Assembly: GCA_041905795.1 (NCBI GenBank)
Contig: JAYRKL010000004.1
Coordinates: 1 to 64,000 of the forward strand
Source: SHVO01 sp041905795
Lineage (GTDB): Bacteria; Pseudomonadota; Alphaproteobacteria; Rhodospirillales; Rhodospirillaceae
Direction: 5' to 3'
DNA: 64,000 nt
Part shown: positions 17,622 to 26,109 of the stretch, piece by piece
How the letters are laid out: each line of letters starts with the position of its first letter
How positions within the stretch are numbered: the stretch's first letter is position 1
Notes under the pieces: model-generated
Databases searched by the model: none
What the model was told of the DNA's origin: nothing
Seen by the model: only the letters and a program-made list of their open reading frames with translations
Program-made: the position numbers and the translations under genes

Positions 17622-18335
17622 TTGCCCGCCATTTCCCTGCGCGGTGTCGCCAAGACCTTCGCGTCCGGCACGGCGGCGCTCTCACCCACGACCCTCGAAA
17701 TCGCCGCCGGCAGTTTTGTCGCTCTTGTCGGCCCGTCGGGTTGCGGCAAATCGACCCTGCTGCGCATGATCGCCGGCCTCATCGGCCCCAGCGCGGGCGC
17801 GATTGAACGCGCGGCGGGCGCGGTGGGCTTTGTCTTTCAGAGCCCCACCCTCATGCCGTGGGCGACCGCCCGCGATAATTGCGCCCTGCCCTTGCATCTC
17901 TCCGGTGGTGACGGCGCAGCGGCCACAGAGGCCCTCGCGCGTGTCGGCCTGGCGGGATTCGAGGACGCCTATCCGCATCAGCTGTCGGGCGGCATGCAGA
18001 TGCGCGTGTCCATCGCCCGCGCCATGGTGACTCAGCCGCGTCTCCTGTTGATGGACGAACCCTTCGCCGCCCTCGACGAGATCACGCGCTTCCGGCTCAA
18101 CGACGACCTCATCGTCCTGTGGCGCCAGAACCGCTGGACCGTGGTGTTCGTCACCCATTCCGTCCGCGAAGCGGTGTTCCTGGCCGAGCGCGTGGTGGTG
18201 CTGTCGCCCCGGCCCGGACACGTGGTCGCGGATATCGCGGTGGAACTGCCCGAGCGGTCGCCGAGTGTGCGCCTCTCCCACGCCTTCGCCGATCAGTGCG
18301 CGCGGGTTTCGGCGGCCCTGGAAAGCGCGTCATGA
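17622..18335 (+). CDS. ABC transporter ATP-binding protein
   Basis: A 237-residue ATPase of the NitT/TauT/SsuB class: Walker A GPSGCGKST, Q-loop FVFQSPTLMPW, signature LSGGMQMR, Walker B LLLMDEPFAALDE and H-loop VTHSVREAVFLAER. The start TTG 17622 gives PAISLRGVAKTF. It is 2 nt after the stop of the binding-protein gene and no better start precedes the conserved N-terminus. It overlaps the permease gene by ATGA. Confidence 0.93.
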   Translation: MPAISLRGVAKTFASGTAALSPTTLEIAAGSFVALVGPSGCGKSTLLRMIAGLIGPSAGAIERAAGAVGFVFQSPTLMPWATARDNCALPLHLSGGDGAAATEALARVGLAGFEDAYPHQLSGGMQMRVSIARAMVTQPRLLLMDEPFAALDEITRFRLNDDLIVLWRQNRWTVVFVTHSVREAVFLAERVVVLSPRPGHVVADIAVELPERSPSVRLSHAFADQCARVSAALESAS

Positions 18336-19102
18336 CCCGAATCATCCTTCCCACCGCCTTTGGGATTCTGCTGCTGATCGCCTGGGAGGCGACCGTGCGC
18401 TTCGCCGGCGTACCCGCTTACATCATGCCGGGGCCGCTCGCGATCCTCACGGCGCTTACCGAGAACGCACCCGACCTTCTCGCCGGTCTGGCCGTCACCC
18501 TGCAAGTGACCTTCGCCGCTCTCGTGCTCGCCGTCACAACCGGCGTCGCGATCGCGGTGCTGCTGGCGTCATCGCCGCTCGCCGAGCGCACGTTTTTCCC
18601 TTACGCGGTGTTCCTCCAGGTGACACCCATCGTCACGGTGGCGCCGTTCATCATCATCTGGGTCAGCAACATCTTCGCGGTGCTGCTGATCCTGGCCTGG
18701 ATGGCGGCGGTGTTTCCGATCATCTCCAACACGCTATTGGGCCTCAAAAGCGTTGACGGTAATCTCAAGGACCTGTTCCGCCTCTACGGCGCGACACGGA
18801 TGCAGACCTTGTGGAAACTGTCCCTGCCTTCCTGCCTGCCCTATTTCCTCGGCGGCTTGCGGATCAGCGGCGGCCTCGCGCTGATCGGCACGGTGGTGGC
18901 GGAGATGGTGGCCGGCACCTCCGGCACGCGCTCAGGGCTGGCCGGGCGCCTTCTCGAAGCCAGCTACCGCCTGGACCTCGCGACCGCGTTCGCCTGCTTC
19001 GCGCTGCTCAGCGCCAGCGGTCTCGCGATCTATGCGTTGCTGCAGTGGCTATCGCGCCGGCTGCTGCGGCGCTGGCACGAGAGCGCCAGGGAAGAAGTTT
19101 AG
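18332..19102 (+). CDS. ABC transporter permease
   Basis: A 256-residue inner-membrane permease with about six helices and the EAA-type loop contacting the ATPase (FRLYGATRMQTLWKLSLPS). The start is ATG 18332, in a 4-nt ATGA overlap with the ATPase stop. The longer frame from 18119 reads through the ATPase in another phase. The stop codon TAG (19100-19102) is formed by the first bases of the repeat element that follows. Confidence 0.93.
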   Translation: MTRIILPTAFGILLLIAWEATVRFAGVPAYIMPGPLAILTALTENAPDLLAGLAVTLQVTFAALVLAVTTGVAIAVLLASSPLAERTFFPYAVFLQVTPIVTVAPFIIIWVSNIFAVLLILAWMAAVFPIISNTLLGLKSVDGNLKDLFRLYGATRMQTLWKLSLPSCLPYFLGGLRISGGLALIGTVVAEMVAGTSGTRSGLAGRLLEASYRLDLATAFACFALLSASGLAIYALLQWLSRRLLRRWHESAREEV

Positions 19103-19203
19103 AGCATGATCGAGTCATATTGAATCGCGATCATGCTCTAATTCTTTGGTTTGGTCGCATTTTCTGCGATGAACCGGCATCCACTTCATCGGAAAATGCT
19201 CTA
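19100..19203. repeat. double-hairpin MITE-like element, copy 1
   Basis: A 104-bp element bounded by TAGAGCAT and ATGCTCTA, identical to copy 2 (19800-19903) and related to copy 3 (28943-29048). Hairpin one has 13-bp arms at 19100-19112 and 19128-19140. Hairpin two has arms around GCATTTTC and GAAAATGC. It exactly fills the gap between two convergent genes, and its two ends form both of their stop codons. No transposase is encoded. Confidence 0.85.
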
Positions 19204-19740
19204 GAGCTTCTGGCCCTGCAGCACGGCGTGGGTGGAGAGGATGCGCCGCACGCCTTCGGTGATATGCACCGACGACAAGGTGGTGCCCGAGATCTTCTCG
19301 ATACCGTCCTTGCTGTTGTCGATCACGTCGCCCCGTTTCTTGTCCTTGAACTGGGCGCGCCACAGGGGATGGCGCACCTGGTCGTAGTGCTCCCAGCATT
19401 CCAGGATCTCGATGCCGGTGACGCGGCCCTTGGTGTCGATACCCACGGCGTACGTGACGTCGCTGTTCAGGCCGATCACCTGGTCGATATAGAACGTATC
19501 GCCCGACGACACCTTCCACATGCGCACCTTGCGGTCGGTGACCGAGATTTCACTGTCGGTCTGGATGGCCTTGATCTGCTCGTCGGTGAGGATGTGGAAA
19601 TCCTCCTCGAACGACGCCTTGGGGAACAGGAGCTGCTGCGCCTGTTCGATGTTCAAGTAGAAGGCGCCGGCGTAAGCGGCTCCGCCCGGCACAACGCCGG
19701 CGCAGACCGCGGCGGGAATCAATAGAAACCGTGAACGCAT
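19201..19740 (-). CDS. exported FMN-binding protein (ApbE flavinylation target)
   Basis: A 179-residue protein with a signal peptide (residues 1-25) and an FMN-binding domain of the RnfG/NqrC type. The flavinylation motif is EKISGTTLSS, so FMN should be phosphodiester-linked to Thr154 by an ApbE transferase, which is encoded three genes upstream in transcription order. GIEILECWEHYD belongs to the fold core. It would be a periplasmic one- or two-electron carrier. Its TAG stop is supplied by repeat copy 1, and copy 2 separates it from the membrane-protein gene. Confidence 0.88.
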   Translation of the reverse strand: MRSRFLLIPAAVCAGVVPGGAAYAGAFYLNIEQAQQLLFPKASFEEDFHILTDEQIKAIQTDSEISVTDRKVRMWKVSSGDTFYIDQVIGLNSDVTYAVGIDTKGRVTGIEILECWEHYDQVRHPLWRAQFKDKKRGDVIDNSKDGIEKISGTTLSSVHITEGVRRILSTHAVLQGQKL

Positions 19741-19799
19741 CGCTCTTTCGACCCCGACTCTTCAGTCCCACTCATCCGCCACCAGTATACCCGCCGCAC

Positions 19800-19903
19800 T
19801 AGAGCATGATCGAGTCATATTGAATCGCGATCATGCTCTAATTCTTTGGTTTGGTCGCATTTTCTGCGATGAACCGGCATCCACTTCATCGGAAAATGCT
19901 CTA
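19800..19903. repeat. double-hairpin MITE-like element, copy 2
   Basis: Identical over 104 bp to copy 1 and in the same orientation, exactly 700 bp away. It lies between the FMN-binding gene and the membrane-protein gene of the same run, where its hairpins could attenuate transcription. The flanks differ from copy 1 outside the TAGAG...CTCTA ends. Confidence 0.85.
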
Positions 19904-19921
19904 ACGCCTTTCCATGACCGG

Positions 19922-20398
19922 TTAGGGCCGTTTCGGAAGGGCTTTTGAAAGCCAGTGGCACAGGAACACAGCCAAAGCGATCAACCCCAGGATCCAGTGG
20001 ACATAGGAAGTCCCGGCGCGCCATTCGGTGTTGTCGACGTAGTAGAGCATGTAACCGGTGATCGCGAGGATGAAGGTGAACGCCACCAGCCAACCGCCCG
20101 ACCAGCGCTGCCAGCGGGCGTTCCAGCCGCGGAGCACATGCACGCTCCACAGCAGGCCGAAAATCCACAAGGTCCAAAAAGAGAACAGTCCGTGGGCCTT
20201 CAGCCACCATGCCTCCAGGGGGTCGCGCACCTGGCCGAACTTGCCTTCGGTGCGCAGGAAGTAGCGGTAGATCAGCCATACCGCGCCGGTCAGCCAGACG
20301 CCGAAAGACACAAAGTAGACCGTCCAGCGCCGGATCTTCGGCAGCTTCAAGGGCCCCCGTTCGGGGCGCTCATGGGGCGGCAGATCGTACTCGCTCAT
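19922..20398 (-). CDS. four-helix membrane protein with paired histidines (candidate heme b redox protein)
   Basis: A 158-residue inner-membrane protein with helices at about 26-46, 68-90, 102-120 and 132-150. His69 and His87 lie in helix two, His134 and His148 in helix four, spaced as axial ligands of two b hemes. This resembles the small cytochrome b-like partners found beside FMN-binding proteins and ApbE. Start ATG 20398 shares a base with the ApbE stop (TGATG). Proposed role: passing electrons across the membrane to the flavoprotein (inference from family context). Confidence 0.75.
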   Translation of the reverse strand: MSEYDLPPHERPERGPLKLPKIRRWTVYFVSFGVWLTGAVWLIYRYFLRTEGKFGQVRDPLEAWWLKAHGLFSFWTLWIFGLLWSVHVLRGWNARWQRWSGGWLVAFTFILAITGYMLYYVDNTEWRAGTSYVHWILGLIALAVFLCHWLSKALPKRP

Positions 20399-21336
20399 CA
20401 GGACTCAATCCCCTCGCCTAAAATCATCCAGTTCCCCTCTGCTCCATCCGTCCCAGTCTCGTCCACAACGGCCTCAAACATATACGCCGCCGCCCCGTAC
20501 CGGCGGAGCACCGGTTCGGAGCCCACACCCGCCGCCATGACGACTTTGGTGAGCGCGTCGGCGGTCATGCAGTCCGCCGCGGTGACCGAGACAAATCTTT
20601 TGCTGCCGGCACTCCCCCCGCTGACCCCGTCGACATGGGGTCCGACGGTCTGGCCCTGATGCACGCGGGTGTGTTCCCACCCGCTGGAGCTGGCAAGGCT
20701 GCCGCCGGCGATCTCGATAGCAGGAATAGACGCCTCAGCCAACCGGGGCGCCCAGGGAATCCGCAGGGAAATCCGCTCCGCCGCCGGCCCCGATACCCGT
20801 AAATCACCGCCGGCGTTGACGATGCATTGCACCTGGGGAGACAGCGCCATGGCCTTCAGGGCCATGTCCACCGCATAGCCCTTGGCGATGCCGCCCAGGT
20901 CGATCCACAGCGGCCGCGCGAACCGGACCAGGTTGGGCGCGCTGACCGCGATGTCCCGCCAGGTCGCGGCCGGGTCCGGCGCCGGGCCGTCCGGCGCCGG
21001 CAGGTACCCCCAGGCCACCAGTTGGCGGCCCACACAGATGTCGAAAACGCCGGCCGAAACCGCGGCGAGGTCCTGGGCGAAGGCGATCACCGCCGCCGTC
21101 CGGGCGTCGACGGCGACGGAACTTCCGGCAACGGCGCGGTTGAGGCGGCTGACGTCGCTGTCCGGTTCGTGAAAGCTCATGAGCCGGTGGACGTCCGCGA
21201 TCGCCGCGAAGCCGGCGTCGATGGCGGCGTTGGCCTCGGTTTCCGGCAAACCGTCGACGCGGATGTCGACGCGGGTCCCGAGGAGCGGGCGGGCGCGCAA
21301 GACGGTCATGGATGCCCCGGACGATTTTCCCAACAT
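20398..21336 (-). CDS. apbE: ApbE family FAD:protein FMN transferase
   Basis: A 312-residue Mg-dependent flavin transferase that splits FAD and attaches FMN to Thr in an SGxT-type motif. Motifs: LLGTRVDI, DLGGIAKGYAVD, NAGGDLRVSG and the metal-site TADALTKV. No signal peptide or lipobox is evident, although the target is exported. Start ATG 21336 lies 3 nt after the aldolase stop. An in-frame ATG at 21309 (MTVLRARPLLGTR) matches the family start about as well. It is co-directional and overlapping with the heme-protein gene, and its target is the next gene along. Confidence 0.92.
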   Translation of the reverse strand: MLGKSSGASMTVLRARPLLGTRVDIRVDGLPETEANAAIDAGFAAIADVHRLMSFHEPDSDVSRLNRAVAGSSVAVDARTAAVIAFAQDLAAVSAGVFDICVGRQLVAWGYLPAPDGPAPDPAATWRDIAVSAPNLVRFARPLWIDLGGIAKGYAVDMALKAMALSPQVQCIVNAGGDLRVSGPAAERISLRIPWAPRLAEASIPAIEIAGGSLASSSGWEHTRVHQGQTVGPHVDGVSGGSAGSKRFVSVTAADCMTADALTKVVMAAGVGSEPVLRRYGAAAYMFEAVVDETGTDGAEGNWMILGEGIES

Positions 21337-21339
21337 GGC

Positions 21340-22020
21340 TTACGGCCGGGCCCCGCCGAAGGTGAGGCCGTCGTCGGCGGCGTCCTGCCGCCCGTAGGTG
21401 CGGAATTTTTCCAGCACGGTTCCCATCTCCGCCGCGCTCAGGAGGTGCGGCGCGCCGAACCTCGCCGCCGCGGCATATTGTAGCGCCAGGTTCTCCACCT
21501 CCCCCGCCAGCGCCAGCGCCGCGCCGAGAGTCGCGCCAAGGGCGATCACGCCGTGGTTGGCGAGCAGACAGGCCGTCCGGCCCTCCAGCGCCGCGAGGGC
21601 GTGGTCCGACAGCGCCTGGGTGCCGAAGGTCGCGTAGGGCGCGCAGCGGATGTCGGCCCCGCCGGCGATCGCCACCATGTAGTGGAACGCCGGAATCCCC
21701 TGCCCGACACACGCCAAGGCGGTCGCGTAGGTGGAATGGGTATGGACGACGGCACCGGCCTCGGGCCGGTGTTTGAGGATGTCCAGGTGAAAGCGCCATT
21801 CGCTCGACGGGCGTTTGCTCCCGAACCAGCGCCCGGAGAAATCCATCACGGGCACGTCCGCGGGGGTGAGCGCGTCGTACGCGATGCCCATGGGACTGAT
21901 GAGAAACGTGCTCTCGTCGCGTCTCAGGCTGACGTTCCCCGACTTCCCGTGGGTCAGGCCGCGGCGTGTGAGGTCGCGGCATCCGGCGATCAATTCCGCC
22001 CGCAGGTCGGCGTCGTTCAT
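21340..22020 (-). CDS. class II aldolase (5-methylthioribulose-1-phosphate / 5-deoxyribulose-1-phosphate type proposed)
   Basis: A 226-residue zinc aldolase of the class II aldolase/adducin family: GKSGNVSLR substrate loop, SSEWRFHL with the catalytic Glu, zinc ligands HTH, and LANHG as third His. It overlaps mtnA by ATGA. In organisms using the DHAP shunt, mtnP, mtnA and such an aldolase convert methylthioadenosine or 5-deoxyadenosine to DHAP and an aldehyde. Family alone would also allow MtnB dehydratase or fuculose-phosphate aldolase, but no mtnC/mtnD or fucose genes are nearby. Confidence 0.82.
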   Translation of the reverse strand: MNDADLRAELIAGCRDLTRRGLTHGKSGNVSLRRDESTFLISPMGIAYDALTPADVPVMDFSGRWFGSKRPSSEWRFHLDILKHRPEAGAVVHTHSTYATALACVGQGIPAFHYMVAIAGGADIRCAPYATFGTQALSDHALAALEGRTACLLANHGVIALGATLGAALALAGEVENLALQYAAAARFGAPHLLSAAEMGTVLEKFRTYGRQDAADDGLTFGGARP

Positions 22021-23117
22021 TCCGCCGCCGCCAGCATGTCCGGGAACAAGGACCTCAGCCCCTCGCGCGACGCGGCGCAGACGCCGCGCTCGGTGATCAG
22101 CCCGGTCACCAGGCGGGCCGGCGTCACATCGAACGCCGGGTTCAGGGCGCGGCTGCCCTCGGGCACCACCCGCACGGTCTCGAGCACACCGTCTTCCCTG
22201 CGGCCGGAGATATGGGTGAGTTCTTTCGCATCCCGCTCCTCGATCGGGATCAGGCCACCGTCGGCGAGGGTCCAGTCGATGGTCGAGGACGGCAGCGCCA
22301 CGTAGAACGGGACATCGTTGTCATCGGCGGCAAGCGCCTTGAGATAGGTGCCGACCTTGTTGCATACGTCGCCGTTCGCCACCGTGCGGTCGCTGCCGAC
22401 GATCGCCATGTCGACCTCGCCGCGCTGCATGAGGAGGCCGCCGGTGTTGTCGGCGATCACCGTGTGCGGCACCCCGTGCGCGCCAAGCTCGTAAGCTGTG
22501 AGCGAAGCGCCCTGATTGCGCGGACGGGTTTCATCGACCCACACATGCACCGGGAGTCCGGCGTCATGCGCCATGTAGATCGGCGCCAGCGCCGTGCCCC
22601 AGTCGACACAGGCCAGCCACCCCGCGTTGCAGTGGGTCAGGATGTTGAAAGCCCGGCTCTTTTTCCTCATCTGCGCGCTGAGCCGCTCGATCACCGCAAG
22701 TCCGTGCCGGCCGATGGCGCGGCATTGTTCGACATCGGCATCGGCAATGGTACCGGCCTCGGCCCAGGCCGCGGCCGCGCGCTGCGCCGCAGGCAACGGC
22801 GCGACCTTCGCCGAAACCCGGTCGACGGCCCACGCCAGGTTGACCGCAGTCGGACGCGCGGCCTTGAGTACCGCCGCCGCCTGCGCCAGGGCCGCATCGG
22901 ACGCATCGGCGCGGAGGGCGAGCGCGAGGCCATAAGCGGCGGTCGCCCCGATCAAAGGCGCGCCGCGCACGATCATGGCGCGAATGGCGTGGGCGGCGTC
23001 GTTCAGCGAAAGCAGGTCGCAGGTGGCGAAGCGGAACGGAAGATGAGTCTGGTCGATTACGCGGACGGTGTCTTCCACCGGCCAGATGGTGCGGTAGTGC
23101 GTGTTGCCGATTTTCAT
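22017..23117 (-). CDS. mtnA: S-methyl-5-thioribose-1-phosphate isomerase
   Basis: A 366-residue member of the eIF2B-like family that converts methylthioribose-1-phosphate to methylthioribulose-1-phosphate. Landmarks: MIVRGAPLIGATAAYG near the N-terminus, catalytic Cys in ILTHCNAGWLA and catalytic Asp in AIVGSDR, with NGDVCNKVGTY. It is first in the run mtnA, aldolase, apbE, heme protein. Start ATG 23117 is the last of four ATGs created by a 14-bp tandem repeat in the leader, with no strong Shine-Dalgarno of its own. Confidence 0.95.
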   Translation of the reverse strand: MKIGNTHYRTIWPVEDTVRVIDQTHLPFRFATCDLLSLNDAAHAIRAMIVRGAPLIGATAAYGLALALRADASDAALAQAAAVLKAARPTAVNLAWAVDRVSAKVAPLPAAQRAAAAWAEAGTIADADVEQCRAIGRHGLAVIERLSAQMRKKSRAFNILTHCNAGWLACVDWGTALAPIYMAHDAGLPVHVWVDETRPRNQGASLTAYELGAHGVPHTVIADNTGGLLMQRGEVDMAIVGSDRTVANGDVCNKVGTYLKALAADDNDVPFYVALPSSTIDWTLADGGLIPIEERDAKELTHISGRREDGVLETVRVVPEGSRALNPAFDVTPARLVTGLITERGVCAASREGLRSLFPDMLAAAE

Positions 23118-23161
23118 CGCTGTCTTTTCATCGTTGTCTTCTCATCGCCGTCTTCTCATCG
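23114..23161 (-). repeat. 14-bp tandem repeat making three chained mini-ORFs before mtnA
   Basis: On the minus strand CGATGAGAAGACGG is repeated 3.4 times with small changes. Each unit contains ATG and, 14 nt on, TGA overlapping the next ATG as ATGA. The encoded peptides are MRRRR (23142-23159), MRRQR (23128-23145) and MKRQR (23114-23131). The fourth ATG is the mtnA start. Because 14 is not a multiple of 3, each lies in a new frame. Confidence 0.8.
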
Positions 23162-23435
23162 GGGGCGCGCGTCCGGCGCGGACACTGCAGCGTTCCGTTC
23201 GTGCATTTTCACCTGTAGTGCCGGTCCGGTGTTGGCTTGATCGAAAGCGCGCAAAACACTACGGCCGCGCACCGGTTCGTGCGCGCGCCCGTTGCGAAAT
23301 TATACCTTTTCCACCCAACTTACACGTACATGAATAGTTTGCGAGATTGTTTGACTTTCAGGCGCCGGCATCGAAAGTGACCGGGGCCTCCGGTCCCCGG
23401 GAGGCGGTCGCCCAAACCACCATCAGTTGGGAAGA
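23118..23435. other. divergent control region between mtnA and the IclR gene
   Basis: About 320 bases between divergent genes. It holds the mini-ORF repeat next to mtnA, a GC-rich middle part and an AT-rich part around 23290-23360 with a consensus -10 for the mtnA side. No clear operator is recognised, though an IclR site is expected here. Confidence 0.5.
23297..23302 (-). promoter_or_regulatory. candidate -10 of the mtnA operon
   Basis: TATAAT on the minus strand, 180 nt upstream of mtnA. The hexamer 17 nt further upstream (ACGTGT) is a poor -35, as in activator-dependent promoters. The IclR protein encoded next door is the natural candidate regulator. Confidence 0.45.
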
Positions 23436-24188
23436 ATGTCTGAGAAGGTGATGCCCGCTCGCGTCGTCAAGTCCGCTGGCCGCGTTTTTCAAGTGCTCGA
23501 ACTGTTCGATGCCGAACGTCAGGCGATGACCGCCACGGCCATCTCCCGGGCCCTGAAATATCCGGCGTCTTCCACGGTCGCCCTGTTGAGAAGCATGGTG
23601 AATCTTGGTTATCTCTCCCATGATCCAGCCGAGCGGACCTATTTCCCGACCATTCGCCTGGCCGCCGTCGGCCGCTGGCTGGAAGATTCTTTCTTCGTCG
23701 AAGGTCACCTCCTGGAGCTGATGGACGAACTCGCCTCGGCCACCAGCGAGCAGGTGATGCTGTGCTGGCAGAACGGGCTGGCAATGCAATTTATTCGCAC
23801 CAATAGCCCGGGTCGGGCCGCGAACCACCCGCTCGCCGCCCAGGCGGCGCGGCTGCCGCTGTTTGAATCGGTGGTCGGCCGTACGGCGTTGACCCTCAAG
23901 CGGGACGTGGAAATCGCCCAACTCGCGGAACGCCGCCAGGCCCAGGACGCCAAGGTCGACCTGCCGGCCGCCATGGAGCAGATCCGCACGTTCCGATCCC
24001 TGGGCTACGGCATCGGTATCGATACCCACGCCCAGGACACCAGCACCGTGGCCTGGCCGCTGCGTCATCGCCGGAGTTCGCGGTGCATCGTGGTGTCGGT
24101 CTGCGGCCCGACTACGCGCATCAAGGCAGAAACCCGCAACATCGTACAGGCGGGCAAGACCGCCCTGAAACGGTACGCCAGCGCTTAG
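23436..24188 (+). CDS. IclR family transcriptional regulator
   Basis: A 250-residue regulator: N-terminal winged helix-turn-helix (VFQVLELFDAERQ, TAISRALKYPASSTVALLR, LGYLSHDPAERTYFPT) and C-terminal effector-binding domain (GYGIGIDTHAQDTSTVAWPL). IclR proteins bind small metabolites and control adjacent catabolic genes. It is divergent from mtnA and convergent with mtnP, so it likely regulates the salvage genes. Starts TTG 23427, ATG 23436 and ATG 23451 are all possible, none with a well-spaced ribosome-binding site. Confidence 0.88.
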   Translation: MSEKVMPARVVKSAGRVFQVLELFDAERQAMTATAISRALKYPASSTVALLRSMVNLGYLSHDPAERTYFPTIRLAAVGRWLEDSFFVEGHLLELMDELASATSEQVMLCWQNGLAMQFIRTNSPGRAANHPLAAQAARLPLFESVVGRTALTLKRDVEIAQLAERRQAQDAKVDLPAAMEQIRTFRSLGYGIGIDTHAQDTSTVAWPLRHRRSSRCIVVSVCGPTTRIKAETRNIVQAGKTALKRYASA

Positions 24189-24238
24189 CGCCGGCGGCGA
24201 ACCTCCGCCAGAGAATCCTCCCGATCAAGCGGGCGCGA

Positions 24239-25132
<894 letters not shown>

Positions 25133-25396
25133 GCTGCGGACTCCTGAGACGGGATCGACGGGTTGTTCTACACGCCCCAACCGCCTTCAGACCACCCCCG
25201 CCGTTCTATCGGATCGAGCGGGCGTTCCGATGAGCCTGCCGGCGGTTCAGAATTGGAACGAAAACAGAGCGTGAGGGCGAACGCGAAGTGGCCGGAATTT
25301 ACCCGGCCTCCGCAGCGCATCCGGGATCGTCGTCGCAAAATGCGCAATCTCGGCTAATCCGCGGTGTTGGACAGGTAGCGCGAAGGCCTCAAAAAG

Positions 25397-25402
25397 TATA
25401 AA
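25397..25402 (+). promoter_or_regulatory. -10 element very close to the antitoxin start
   Basis: TATAAA (within TATAAAAT) lies 8 nt before the ATG at 25411, so transcription would begin at or beside the start codon, giving a leaderless mRNA. No Shine-Dalgarno precedes the ATG, which fits. A TTGGAC at 25367 is too far for a standard -35. Confidence 0.4.
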
Positions 25403-25410
25403 ATCCAGGT

Positions 25411-25641
25411 ATGAACCAGATGTCTCGCATCACCATCCGTCCCGAGCAATGCCACGGCCAGCCCTGTATCCGCGGCATGCGCATCCGTGTGACCGACATT
25501 CTGGAAATGCTGGCCGGTGGCATGACCCATGCCCAAATCCTGGCTGACTATCCAGACCTTGAAGCAGACGACATTACCGCCGCGTTGGCCTACGCCGCGC
25601 GGGAGATCAGCCACCCGGTCGTGACGGCGGCGGCTGAGTGA
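25411..25641 (+). CDS. DUF433 family antitoxin
   Basis: A 76-residue protein with the DUF433 pattern: ITIRPEQCHGQPCIRGMRI, DILEMLAGGMTHAQIL, DYPDLEADDITAALAYAA. DUF433 proteins are helical DNA-binding antitoxins typically paired with a DUF5615 PIN-like protein, exactly the next gene. The stop overlaps that gene's GTG start as GTGA. An in-frame ATG at 25423 is an alternative start. Confidence 0.85.
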   Translation: MNQMSRITIRPEQCHGQPCIRGMRIRVTDILEMLAGGMTHAQILADYPDLEADDITAALAYAAREISHPVVTAAAE

Positions 25642-25958
25642 AATTCCTGATCGACGCCCAATTGCCGCCGATGCTGGCGGAGTGGTTGCGTAAAGCAGGG
25701 CACGACGCCCAACATGTTCGAGAAGTTGGCCTGCTGGACGCCGACGACACGGCCATCCGCGCCTATGCGGGAAAGGCCGGCGCCGTGCTCATCACGAAAG
25801 ACCGAGATTTTGTCTCGACCGGTGAAACGCCCGCGCAAGTCGTTTGGGTGCGGACCGGGAATGTCGGAACGCGCGCCTTGATCGACCGCGTTGAATCAGC
25901 ATTACCTCGGCTTATCGGACATCTGGACGATGGTGCGGACTTGGTCGAATTGCGTTAG
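25638..25958 (+). CDS. DUF5615 PIN-like toxin (putative RNase)
   Basis: A 106-residue protein starting KFLIDAQLPPMLAEWL. Acidic residues typical of the DUF5615/Mut7-C PIN-like fold are present: Asp in LIDAQLPP, DADD and ITKDRDF. It is probably an endoribonuclease toxin neutralised by the DUF433 partner. The GTG start at 25638 overlaps the antitoxin stop by 4 nt. The pair lies 150 bp upstream of tRNA-Ser, a common neighbourhood for acquired modules. Confidence 0.83.
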   Translation: MKFLIDAQLPPMLAEWLRKAGHDAQHVREVGLLDADDTAIRAYAGKAGAVLITKDRDFVSTGETPAQVVWVRTGNVGTRALIDRVESALPRLIGHLDDGADLVELR

Positions 25959-26069
25959 CCGATAAGTTTCGCTAAAGCCCCCAAAGCCGCGCTCTAAAAG
26001 CCGTGAGAGCGACTTGCGGCGGATTGTGGAAGCGCAGTCTCGCAATCCTCGCGGCATCGCAGGCACTCC

Positions 26070-26097
26070 TTGCAGAATCGAGTCTAATCGATATTGT
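26070..26097 (+). promoter_or_regulatory. promoter of tRNA-Ser
   Basis: TTGCAG (26070-26075), a 16-nt spacer and TATTGT (26092-26097), placing the start point a few bases before the mature 5' end at 26110. Confidence 0.55.
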
Positions 26098-26109
26098 GCG
26101 GCACACGCA

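Noticed and set aside
19115..20279. Two minus-strand frames ending in the same 30 residues
   Set aside because: The shared ends are translations of the identical repeat copies, not homologous proteins.
23114..23161. CRISPR-like or minisatellite array
   Set aside because: Units are 14 bp in direct tandem without spacers; the ATG/ATGA structure is the informative feature.
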